Origin: Nocardia iowensis
GTDB taxonomy: Bacteria; Actinomycetota; Actinomycetes; Mycobacteriales; Mycobacteriaceae
DNA length: 64,000 nucleotides
Direction: 5' to 3'
NCBI RefSeq assembly: GCF_019222765.1
Contig: NZ_CP078145.1
Coordinates: 4,526,001 to 4,590,000, forward strand
The notes beneath the pieces were generated by a model. That model saw only the letters and a list, made by a program, of their open reading frames with translations, had not been told where the DNA came from and did no database searches. Made by a program: the position numbers and the translations under genes. Shown here piece by piece: positions 55,513 through 62,423 of this stretch (position 1 is its first letter; the number at the start of each line of letters is the position of its first letter).

Positions 55513-56619
55513 GTGCGCCTTACCTGGGACCAGGTTTTCGCGTGGCGGCTGCGGCGCCAGTACGTCACCTCGGGCGCGGCGAGCGTGTCCGAAATCGTCG
55601 GCCGGTTGGGCGGGGTGCAGGCACAGGTCACCTCGGCCGCGGAACTGGCGGTGGCGCTGCGTAGTTCGGCGCCGGCGCCGGGTGCGCTGGTGCGCGAATT
55701 GACCGAGGGCACGCTGATCAAGACGTGGGCGATGCGCGGCACGCTGCACGCACTCACCCCCGAACTCGCCGCGGCCTGCCTTGCGCTACTCGCCTCGGCC
55801 CGCACCTGGGAAAAGCCGGTGTGGCAACGCAACTACGGCGCGTCACCCGAGGAGGTCGCGGCACTGACCGAGCAGGTACGCCACCTCCTCGACGGCGCCA
55901 CGCTCACCCGCGAGGAACTCGTCGACGCGCTGACCGCAGACGCCGCCTTCCATCGACTCGGCGAGCAGCTGCGCTCCGGCTGGGGTGCGCTGCTCAAACC
56001 TCTTGCCTGGCAAGGCGCGATCTGCCACGGACCGTCGCGCGGCAGCAAAATTACCTTCGCCGCACCGGCGCGGCAGGTCAGAGACTGGCCCGGCCTGCCG
56101 GAACCCGACGCCGCCGCACCGTTGGCGATCACCGCCTACCTGGGGGCATACGGCCCGGGCACCCCGGAGACGTTCGACGCCTGGCTCAGTCGCGGCAGCC
56201 TGCGCAAAACCGTGCTGCGCCGGTGGTTTTCGGAGCTGGGGGACACGCTGACCGAGGTCGAGGTGGAAGGTCGGACCGGCTATCTGCTGAGCGAACACGT
56301 CGACGAACTGGCCGCGACCGAGCCGACGAAGTCGGTGCACCTGCTGGGCGCCTTCGACCAGTACGTCCTGGGCCCCGGCACGAAGGACACCGCATTGCTG
56401 CCGCAGGAGCACCGGGCGAAGGTGAGCCGAACCGCGGGCTGGATCTCACCGATCGTCGTCGTCGCCGGACGCATCGTCGGCACCTGGGAGCTCATCGACG
56501 ACACGGTGCACATCACCATGTTCGATGGTGCGCCGTTGCCGAAGAACGGTCTCGATGCGGCACTCGACAACCTCGCCGCGGCCCTGGGATCGGCCACCCC
56601 GCACGTGCGGGCACGGTGA
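55513..56619 (+). CDS. AlkZ/YcaQ-type winged-helix protein
   Basis: A 368-residue protein of the HTH_42 superfamily to which the DNA glycosylases AlkZ and YcaQ belong. They unhook interstrand crosslinks or remove bulky alkylpurines. The catalytic Q-x-Q motif is seen in LGGVQAQVTSAAELAVALRS (about residues 36-38). KTWAMRGTLHALTPELAA, GRGSLRKTVLRRWFSELG-type helices and LLGAFDQYVLGPG are family blocks. Some copies are self-resistance genes in genotoxin clusters, though none is obvious here. The GTG at 55513 follows AAGGGGGA. Confidence 0.85.
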   Translation: MRLTWDQVFAWRLRRQYVTSGAASVSEIVGRLGGVQAQVTSAAELAVALRSSAPAPGALVRELTEGTLIKTWAMRGTLHALTPELAAACLALLASARTWEKPVWQRNYGASPEEVAALTEQVRHLLDGATLTREELVDALTADAAFHRLGEQLRSGWGALLKPLAWQGAICHGPSRGSKITFAAPARQVRDWPGLPEPDAAAPLAITAYLGAYGPGTPETFDAWLSRGSLRKTVLRRWFSELGDTLTEVEVEGRTGYLLSEHVDELAATEPTKSVHLLGAFDQYVLGPGTKDTALLPQEHRAKVSRTAGWISPIVVVAGRIVGTWELIDDTVHITMFDGAPLPKNGLDAALDNLAAALGSATPHVRAR

Positions 56620-56645
56620 CCGTGGTGGGCAGATATTTGCCGAGC

Positions 56646-58055
56646 ATGCGCACCCGGAATTCGTTGTCCCCGCCCGATGATCGAGAGTTGCGCACGCCAG
56701 GCATCTTCCTGATCCTCGCGTGTGCGTTCGTTCCGATGATGGACACGTTCATCGCCGGTGTGGCACTACCCGGTATCCGGCGCGACTTCGGCATCGCGCA
56801 GGGGTCGGCGCTGCTGAGTCTGGTGCTGGTCGGTTATCTCGCCGGATTCGGGTCGCTGCTGATCCTCGGCGGTCGCGTCGGTGACCGCTTCGGGCGTCGC
56901 CGGGTGCTGTGGGTGGCGGTAGCCGGATTCCTTGTCACCTCGGCGATCTGCGGTGCGGCACCCACTTTCGAGGTACTGGTCGGCGGCCGAATACTGCAGG
57001 GCGCCAGCGCGGGGTTCGTGATGCCCCAGGTGCTGGGCTTGGTCACGGCCCGTGCCGGGCAGCGCCGGGAGCGCGCGATCAGCTGGTATTCGTCGATGAG
57101 TGGCATCTCCGCGCTGATCGGGCTCATCGGTGGTAGCGCGCTGCTCGACGTTATCGGTGGCGATGCGTGGCGGTGGCTGTTCATCATCAACATTCCGGTC
57201 GGCATCGTCGCGTTGATTCTGCTGCCACGCATGGTGCCGGACACCGAACCGAATCTCGCGCAATACATCGATGGTCGCGGCGGTGCGCTGTTGTCGCTGA
57301 CGGTGCTGTCGTTCTTGTTCACAGTGTCGTTGTCGTCGATCCTCGGTCCCGCGGTGCTCGCCTTGGCCGTGCTGACGGTTGTCGTCGGCTCGGCGTGGCT
57401 GTCGCAGCAACGGCGCCGTGCGGGCACGACCAAGCCCGCGGTGATCCCGCAGGGCATGTTCGCCAACCCCGACCTGCGGTGGGCCCTTGTCCTGATGTTG
57501 CCCTTCTTCGCCGGTGCCGGGGGATTTCTTTACGCGCTGCCGCAAACGTTGCAAGAGGGTCTGGGGCATTCACCGCTGCTCGCGGGCGCGTTGACCGCGC
57601 CGATGGCACTGGGGTTCCTGGTTTCGTCGTTCGCGGTCCCGCGGATACGTGGCCGGCTCGGTGTCGGCGCGATCGCGCTGGGCGCGTCGGTGCAAGGTGC
57701 GGGTCTGGCGGGCATGGCTGTCGCGGTGACGGTCGCGAGTTCCCCGCTCATGTGCGTGGCGATGTTGTTGATCGGCACCGGGCAGGGCATCACCCTCGGC
57801 GCGATGAACGCGCACCTGTTGGCGCTGGTCCCCGCCGAGCTGGCGGGCATGGGTGGTGGTGTGCTGCTCACCGCGCAACAGGTCTCGATCGCCACGGGCA
57901 CAGCCGTTCTGGGGACCGTGTTCGGTGTGGTCGTGCAGTCGTCGGGGCATCGCACCGCGATGGTGGTGGTACTCGTCGTGCAGGTGCTGCTGGCGGCGAT
58001 CGTGATCATCGCCAGTCTTCGATCAGCTGCCGGTCGGCGCGTCGGCGGGCGCTAG
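56646..58055 (+). CDS. MFS drug exporter, 14-helix DHA2 type
   Basis: A 469-residue major-facilitator protein resembling EmrB/QacA proton-coupled multidrug exporters. Motif A is GGRVGDRFGRRRVLWVAVAG, motif C-like SGISALIGLIGGSALLDVIGGDAWRWLFIINIPVG, with 14 hydrophobic segments. The C-terminal half (GQGITLGAMNAHLLALVPAELAGMGGGVLLTAQQVS) is standard. ATG 56646 is used. A longer frame upstream is not credible. Its 3' end overlaps by 33 bases the convergent gene of the peptide cluster (58023), so it could serve as exporter for that product, but it is not in the operon. Confidence 0.9.
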   Translation: MRTRNSLSPPDDRELRTPGIFLILACAFVPMMDTFIAGVALPGIRRDFGIAQGSALLSLVLVGYLAGFGSLLILGGRVGDRFGRRRVLWVAVAGFLVTSAICGAAPTFEVLVGGRILQGASAGFVMPQVLGLVTARAGQRRERAISWYSSMSGISALIGLIGGSALLDVIGGDAWRWLFIINIPVGIVALILLPRMVPDTEPNLAQYIDGRGGALLSLTVLSFLFTVSLSSILGPAVLALAVLTVVVGSAWLSQQRRRAGTTKPAVIPQGMFANPDLRWALVLMLPFFAGAGGFLYALPQTLQEGLGHSPLLAGALTAPMALGFLVSSFAVPRIRGRLGVGAIALGASVQGAGLAGMAVAVTVASSPLMCVAMLLIGTGQGITLGAMNAHLLALVPAELAGMGGGVLLTAQQVSIATGTAVLGTVFGVVVQSSGHRTAMVVVLVVQVLLAAIVIIASLRSAAGRRVGGR

Positions 58056-58517
58056 CGACGAGATCTCGCTGAGGCTGTAACCCATCTCTTCGTGCAGGAA
58101 GCGCACCATCGTCCACCATCTGCCGCCGTCGGCGTCGAACTCGCCGAATCTGCGGCTGTAGAACGGAATCCACCGCAGGAATTGCTCGATCATGGCCTCG
58201 CGCGAGGGCTGCTGCTGTCCGTAGTCGTCGTAGGAGATCGACCGGTGATGGATGAAATAGCCACCGGGGAGCCGGTTCTCGCAGAGGTCGACATACTCCC
58301 GGGTCTGCAGGATGAGGTAGTGCCAGACTTCATCGATCGCCTGCTCGACCGGGAGGAACAGTCCGCTGAGTTCATCGCGGTGCGCGGAGACCAGCGTCAG
58401 GTACCGCACCGCCTCGCGGACCTGGACGCGGGCGGTGGGCTCATCGACCTGATTGTGCTGTCGCACATAGCGGACCGTCTCCTCGTACAGGTCGCCGAGA
58501 ATCTGCTGTTCGGTCAT
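58023..58517 (-). CDS. Peptide-cluster protein, glycine-rich-domain-protein-like, unknown role
   Basis: A 164-residue soluble, Tyr/Trp/His-rich helical protein. VEQAIDEVWHYLILQTREYVDLCENRLPGGYFIHHRSI (residues ~57-94, summarised) resembles the D-x-x-W-H-x-x-x-x-x-T-x-x-Y-x-x-F-C segment of GRDP-like and TIGR04222-associated proteins, where the invariant Trp-His and later His-His may bind metal or heme. No catalytic family is certain. It starts 12 bases after the adenylate-forming enzyme gene on the same strand, so it is the third gene of the putative peptide operon. It may be a modifying partner, peptide-binding scaffold or immunity factor. Confidence 0.72.
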   Translation of the reverse strand: MTEQQILGDLYEETVRYVRQHNQVDEPTARVQVREAVRYLTLVSAHRDELSGLFLPVEQAIDEVWHYLILQTREYVDLCENRLPGGYFIHHRSISYDDYGQQQPSREAMIEQFLRWIPFYSRRFGEFDADGGRWWTMVRFLHEEMGYSLSEISSLAPADAPTGS

Positions 58518-58529
58518 CCGCGAGCTCCT

Positions 58530-59747
58530 TCATCGAACCAGCCAGGCGTACTTGCCGGACTTGCCGATCGGAATGTGGGTATGGTGCGCGACGGTGACGG
58601 TCGATCCGGTCAATTTCGTTGCCGCGTCGGCCAATTCGTCGGCGCGAGCACGATCGAGTGCCGCGCCGTCGAAGGTGGTGTAGGCCAGCCGCGACTGGGA
58701 ACCGTCGACGCGCAGTTGATAAACGAACACCTGTGGGCTGATCTCGGCGATGACATCGTCGAGCTCGGCCTGCGAGGTGATGGCGGTGTCGGTGACGAGC
58801 AGTTCCTTCTCGCGGCCGCAGAAGCGCACGATCTGGCGGGGATCCGACGATCCGTCCCGGGTGTGCACGCAGTCGCCGGTGTTGTACCGGATCAACGGCA
58901 TGTAGGGGTTGCGGATACTCGACACGACCAGGCTGTGAATGCCACGGCTGCCGGAAATCGGCTGGAGCTCGACTTCCATCTCACCGAGGTGCGGGTGGTA
59001 GCGGCCCCGCGTATCGCCGTAATACAGATATCCGAGCTCGGTGCTACCGAACAGCTCGATCACCGGGCATTCGAGCCGTTCGGCGAGGAAACGCCGGACA
59101 TTGCGCGGAGTGAATTCGTAGCCGTGGATCGCGCTGACCGGCTGCGCGAGCCGGTCGCCTGCCGCCATCAGCAGATAGGCCGCATGGTAGGACGAGCAAT
59201 CGAGATGATAACGGCCGTCACCTCTTTCGGTGCGCACCGCATCGATCTCCGCCAGCATCCGATCGACGGCCGCCGGAGTCCAGCGTGCCGGATCCAGCTC
59301 CTGATTGACATACACGGTCCGGTCGTCGAGCCACCGCCGTGCGATATCGGCCGGCGTGCCACCCTTGGCTTCGTTGATCCGTGCCACGTGATCGGTCGCC
59401 AACCGGGTGGTGACGGAGATGCGCGGGACACCGGCGGCGAAAGTGTCACCGATCTCCGGGTGGTCCCGCCATACCGCGTAGTAGGTCTTCAGCAGAAACA
59501 GTGGCGGCCGGATCAGTTGCATGCGGGCATGATTCGTTCCGGTAGACCAGACGTACTGTGCGGCACCGGATTCCAGGGCAGCGTTAACCCGCGGCGTCAG
59601 GAACGAATCCGGGAACGATTCGGCGAGATCGGATTTCGTGATGATCGGGAAAGAATTCGCCGCCGCGTGCTCCCGGTAGAAGGGGATGTCGCGGATCGCG
59701 TCGACGAAGTCGCTCGGCAGGGGGCGCGTGACGGGAGTGTTGGCCAT
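58530..59747 (-). CDS. PaaK/EhpF-like adenylate-forming enzyme of the peptide cluster
   Basis: A 405-residue ANL-superfamily protein closest in pattern to phenylacetate-CoA ligase, coenzyme F390 synthetase and EhpF. Seen: YVWSTGTNHARMQLIRPP (about residue 88) in place of the ATP-binding S-S-G-T-T-G loop, IELFGSTELGYLYYGD (A5-like, about 237), PLIRYNTGDCVH (A7-like Asp, about 297), and C-terminal PIGKSGKYAWLV (A10-like Lys, near 400). Known relatives activate carboxylates as acyl-AMP. Adjacent to a 44-residue peptide gene, the likely role is to activate an acid for attachment to the peptide or to activate the peptide itself. It lies 55 bases after that gene and 12 bases before the next. Confidence 0.83.
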   Translation of the reverse strand: MANTPVTRPLPSDFVDAIRDIPFYREHAAANSFPIITKSDLAESFPDSFLTPRVNAALESGAAQYVWSTGTNHARMQLIRPPLFLLKTYYAVWRDHPEIGDTFAAGVPRISVTTRLATDHVARINEAKGGTPADIARRWLDDRTVYVNQELDPARWTPAAVDRMLAEIDAVRTERGDGRYHLDCSSYHAAYLLMAAGDRLAQPVSAIHGYEFTPRNVRRFLAERLECPVIELFGSTELGYLYYGDTRGRYHPHLGEMEVELQPISGSRGIHSLVVSSIRNPYMPLIRYNTGDCVHTRDGSSDPRQIVRFCGREKELLVTDTAITSQAELDDVIAEISPQVFVYQLRVDGSQSRLAYTTFDGAALDRARADELADAATKLTGSTVTVAHHTHIPIGKSGKYAWLVR

Positions 59748-59766
59748 GATGTCCGGGGCATCCGGG

Positions 59767-59793
59767 CCGGGCCTGGAACGCGACTCGGCCCGG
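59767..59793 (-). promoter_or_regulatory. Hairpin between peptide and enzyme genes
   Basis: CCGGGCC (59767-59773) pairs with GGCCCGG (59787-59793) around a 13-base loop, 9 bases after the peptide stop (read on the minus strand). As a leaky terminator it could make the peptide more abundant than the enzymes, as in many RiPP operons. Confidence 0.5.
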
Positions 59794-59802
59794 AGACCGC
59801 GA

Positions 59803-59937
59803 CTAGGAGATGCAGCCCGCCTTGGAGATACAGCCTGCCTTGGAAATGCAGCCGTCCTTGGTCCCGGATTCGGAGTTGGCGGCTACCCACTTGTCCCAGT
59901 TGACGTCTTGAGCGAGGGTCTTGATCAGATCGTTCAT
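59803..59937 (-). CDS. 44-residue candidate precursor peptide with three KxGCIS repeats
   Basis: A small gene with a clear ribosome-binding site (AAAGGG, seven bases before ATG 59937). The product has an acidic/hydrophobic leader-like part (residues 1-26: MNDLIKTLAQDVNWDKW then VAANSESGT) and a C-terminal part made only of three tandem hexapeptides, K27-D-G-C-I-S, K33-A-G-C-I-S and K39-A-G-C-I-S44, ending at the stop. Cys and Ser recur in register (Cys30, 36, 42). Size, leader/core layout, repeated core and position ahead of an adenylate-forming enzyme are those of a ribosomally made, modified peptide. No export signal is seen. A longer in-frame start at 60024 is less likely. Confidence 0.75.
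   Translation of the reverse strand: MNDLIKTLAQDVNWDKWVAANSESGTKDGCISKAGCISKAGCIS
59806..59859 (-). repeat. Three 18-base tandem repeats encoding the peptide core
   Basis: Units at 59806-59823, 59824-59841 and 59842-59859 differ at 2-4 positions. All substitutions are synonymous except one (Ala to Asp in the first core unit), so the amino-acid sequence is held while the DNA drifts, a sign of selection on the hexapeptide. Confidence 0.8.
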
Positions 59938-59956
59938 GGTGTATCCCTTTCGATCG

Positions 59957-59984
59957 ACATAACCTGGCCGCCTGCCATGGTAAA
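59957..59984 (-). promoter_or_regulatory. Possible promoter of the peptide operon
   Basis: On the minus strand TTTACC (59984-59979) and TTATGT (59962-59957) are separated by 16 bases and would start transcription about 15-20 bases before the peptide ATG. The matches are imperfect, but the AT-rich patch is distinct from its GC-rich surroundings. Confidence 0.35.
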
Positions 59985-60057
59985 GGCTCAGTAAAGCCCT
60001 GTCCTGCCCTGTGATCGCTGTCACTGCGCTGCCGACCCGCCTGCGCAGTCCAGAGCT

Positions 60058-60807
60058 TCAGCTTTTGGTCAGGGTGCGGCCGAGGAGGGGGAGTAGCCGA
60101 TCCCAGTGGCGCTGTAGCGCGGCGGGGTTGAAGGCATCGGTGTCGGACATGGTGAATCCATGGACGGTGTCGGGATAGATCTCGCAGGTGTAGCGGACGC
60201 CCGCGGCATCGAGGGCCTGCTCGAGCTCGCCGATGGCCTCGGGTGACATGTCGCCCTCGGCGAGGCCGAGGTGGACTTCGGCGGTGAGGTCGGAGACGAG
60301 GCGGTGCGGGCTGTCGGGTGCGTCGGTGACCAGGAAGGCGGGGTGGAATCCGGCGACGGCGGCCACCCGGCCGGGGTGGGCCGCCGCGGTGCGCATCGCC
60401 AGCAGGCCGCCGATGCAGTAGCCGATCACGGCCACCGGTCCGGCACTGACCTCGGGCTGGGTGGTGAGGAATTCGAGGTAGGCGTCGGCGTCGCGCAGGA
60501 TGCGTTCGGTGGTGTGCGCCTGGATCAAGGGCATCAACTGAGCGGTGATCGCGGGTCGGGCCGTTTCTCGGATGTGCTCGGGAAGGTCGACCACCGGTGC
60601 CGCGCCGTGCCGGTACAAGAGATTGGGGACGAGCACGTAGTACCCGTGCTCGGCCAGTTCGCGGGCCATGCGCTCCAGCACTGGCCGCGGGCCGAAGGCG
60701 TCCGGGTACAGCAGCACCGCCGGGTGCCGCTGGCCATCGTCGGGGAAGGCGGCGAAAGCGTCGGCCCGGCCGTCGGGGGTGGGAATCTGGAGTGTCTTGC
60801 TGGGAAT
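60058..60807 (-). CDS. Dienelactone hydrolase family protein
   Basis: An alpha/beta hydrolase of the DLH family with a Cys nucleophile in VIGYCIGGLLAMR and His in IYPDTVHGFTMSD. Fragment AGFHPAFLVTDAPDSPH lies between. The conserved N-terminus (KTLQIPTPDGRADAFAAFPDDG) is in frame upstream of the first ATG at 60717, so that ATG is internal. The only codon well placed after a ribosome-binding site (AGAGGA, eight bases) is ATT 60807, which gives 249 residues, the family length. No ATG, GTG or TTG occurs between there and the upstream stop. It is divergent from a MarR gene with shared palindromes. Confidence 0.8.
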   Translation of the reverse strand: MPSKTLQIPTPDGRADAFAAFPDDGQRHPAVLLYPDAFGPRPVLERMARELAEHGYYVLVPNLLYRHGAAPVVDLPEHIRETARPAITAQLMPLIQAHTTERILRDADAYLEFLTTQPEVSAGPVAVIGYCIGGLLAMRTAAAHPGRVAAVAGFHPAFLVTDAPDSPHRLVSDLTAEVHLGLAEGDMSPEAIGELEQALDAAGVRYTCEIYPDTVHGFTMSDTDAFNPAALQRHWDRLLPLLGRTLTKS

Positions 60808-60821
60808 GGTGGATCCTCTTT

Positions 60822-60878
60822 CGTTAGTGCGGTGAACGTTTATTGGACTAACAAATTAGATCGTTAGTCGCACTAACG
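60822..60878. promoter_or_regulatory. MarR operators between the hydrolase and MarR genes
   Basis: CGTTAGT-CGC-ACTAACG (60862-60878) is a perfect 7+7 palindrome. A second, wider-spaced pair of the same half-sites, CGTTAGT (60822-60828) and GACTAAC (60846-60852), lies beside it. Both promoters of the divergent pair fall here, so the MarR protein probably represses both genes. Confidence 0.65.
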
Positions 60879-60898
60879 CAAGTGGGTATGCTCTGTGT

Positions 60899-61342
60899 AT
60901 GACCACACCGGCACCCCGATTGCGCGCGCTGCCCAGTCGGCTGTTGAGTCAGGCTGCGGCGCATGGCGATCGGCTGGTGTCGACCGGCCTCGCCCGCATC
61001 GGCGCGCGCAAGTGGCACTACGCGGTACTGGCCACGTTGGCCGAGTGGGGGCCGTCCAGCCAAGCCGAGCTGAGCCGGCGTACCGGCATCTACCGCAGTG
61101 ACATGGTCGCGGTGCTCAACGAACTCGAACGCGACGGCTACGCCGAACGCGTCCCCGATCCCGACGACCAGCGGCGCAACGTCATCACGCTGACCGAATC
61201 GGGCACCGTGCGGCTGCGTGAACTCGATGTCGTGCTGACCGGCCTGCAAAACGAACTCCTCACCCCGCTTACCGCGACACAACGCAAGCAGCTGGCTGCG
61301 CTGCTGACCAAGCTCGTCGACCACCACAGCGCGAATTCCTGA
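60899..61342 (+). CDS. MarR-family regulator
   Basis: A 147-residue winged-helix repressor: WHYAVLATLAEWGPSSQAELSRRTGIYRSDMVAVLNELERDGY (recognition region, ends shown) and wing VPDPDDQRRNVITLTESG. C-terminal dimer helices are present. It is divergent from the dienelactone hydrolase gene across palindromic sites and likely senses a phenolic or similar substrate of that enzyme. It converges with the LysR gene, seven bases away. Confidence 0.9.
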   Translation: MTTPAPRLRALPSRLLSQAAAHGDRLVSTGLARIGARKWHYAVLATLAEWGPSSQAELSRRTGIYRSDMVAVLNELERDGYAERVPDPDDQRRNVITLTESGTVRLRELDVVLTGLQNELLTPLTATQRKQLAALLTKLVDHHSANS

Positions 61343-61348
61343 CGGCAC

Positions 61349-62290
61349 CTAACTATCCGGTGTTTTCGCGTAACCGGAACCCCAGGTGTCTCCGTCCGCG
61401 CTGTCGTGTTGCCGGGATCGGAGGTAGTTACGGAGCGTGGTGAGGGCGGGGTGCGGATTGTCGCTGCGCCAGATCAGCGAGTGCGGGTAAACCGGGGTCG
61501 GGTGACGCACGGGAATGCGTCGCAGATCGTAGTGTGCGGGCCACAGGAGCCGAGCCTGCTCGCCGACGAGGGTCACCACCGTCGAGGAATCGGCGATCAC
61601 GTCCAGCAGTGCCTCGGTGCCGAAATTGGGGCCGGTGGCGTCGATGGTGAGCCCGAATGCGGCGGCGAGTTCGGCGTAGTAGGCGGCCCATTCGGTTCCG
61701 GTGGCGATGCCGGGCATCCAAATCCGTTGTCCGGCAAGCTCGGTGAGCGTGACGGCCGGGGCGGTGGCGAACCTGTGGTTCGGTCCGGTGAGCAGGTAGT
61801 GGGCTTCGTCGAGAACGGGAACGGTCTCGATGCCGTCCGGGAGCTGCCGGACGGGCATGGTGACGGCGCGGAAGGAGGCATCGACCTCGCCGGAGCGGAC
61901 GGCGGCGATCGCCTCGTCGGCCTGGAGCAGAGCGACGATGTCCAGCTCGATCTCGGGATAGGCCCGGTGGAAGTCGCGCATCAGATGTGCCGGTGCGATC
62001 CGCCGGCCGATCACGTCGACGCGCAACGCGCGGCGGCCGGGTCGCACGGACGCGGCTGCTCGCTCCGCGGCCCGCAGCAGATCGCGGGCATGGGGCAGGA
62101 ACGCCTGCCCGTCGACGGTGAGTCGGACGCCGCGCGCGGTGCGGGTGAATAGGCGCACCCCGAGCTGTTTCTCCAGGGCGGCAATGCGTTTGGAGACGCC
62201 CTGCTGGGTGATCGACAGCTGCACCGCCGCTTCTTGGAACTGGCCCGCGTCGGCGACGGCGGCGAAGGTGCGTACGGCATCGAGATCCAC
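61349..62290 (-). CDS. LysR-type regulator
   Basis: A 313-residue LysR protein. HTH: MDLDAVRTFAAVADAGQFQEAAVQLSITQQGVSKRIAALEKQLGVRLFTRTARG (ends shown). Effector domain starts RALRVDVIGRRIAPAHLM. It starts at GTG 62290 and is divergent from the MFS gene at 62424, which it probably controls. The inducer is unknown. Confidence 0.9.
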   Translation of the reverse strand: MDLDAVRTFAAVADAGQFQEAAVQLSITQQGVSKRIAALEKQLGVRLFTRTARGVRLTVDGQAFLPHARDLLRAAERAAASVRPGRRALRVDVIGRRIAPAHLMRDFHRAYPEIELDIVALLQADEAIAAVRSGEVDASFRAVTMPVRQLPDGIETVPVLDEAHYLLTGPNHRFATAPAVTLTELAGQRIWMPGIATGTEWAAYYAELAAAFGLTIDATGPNFGTEALLDVIADSSTVVTLVGEQARLLWPAHYDLRRIPVRHPTPVYPHSLIWRSDNPHPALTTLRNYLRSRQHDSADGDTWGSGYAKTPDS

Positions 62291-62307
62291 GCGATAGACC
62301 TTAGCCG

Positions 62308-62324
62308 CACAACTGATCGTTGTG
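62308..62324. promoter_or_regulatory. LysR-type dyad between the LysR and MFS genes
   Basis: CACAAC-TGATC-GTTGTG is a perfect 6+6 dyad 18 bases from the LysR start and 100 bases before the MFS start, fitting the recognition site from which a LysR protein represses itself and activates the divergent gene. Confidence 0.5.
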
Positions 62325-62423
62325 GCTCGCCGGTGAGACGGTTGTTTGATCAGCAGTCGAGCCGCTTGTTTGGATATCGCTGGTCAACGTCGGGTTGTTC
62401 GATCGAGTTTTGCGAGGCTGGGC

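Noticed and set aside
58092..59903. 603-codon plus-strand frame opposite the peptide cluster
   Set aside because: Shadow of the two minus-strand genes. The minus-strand products carry recognisable motifs and good spacing.
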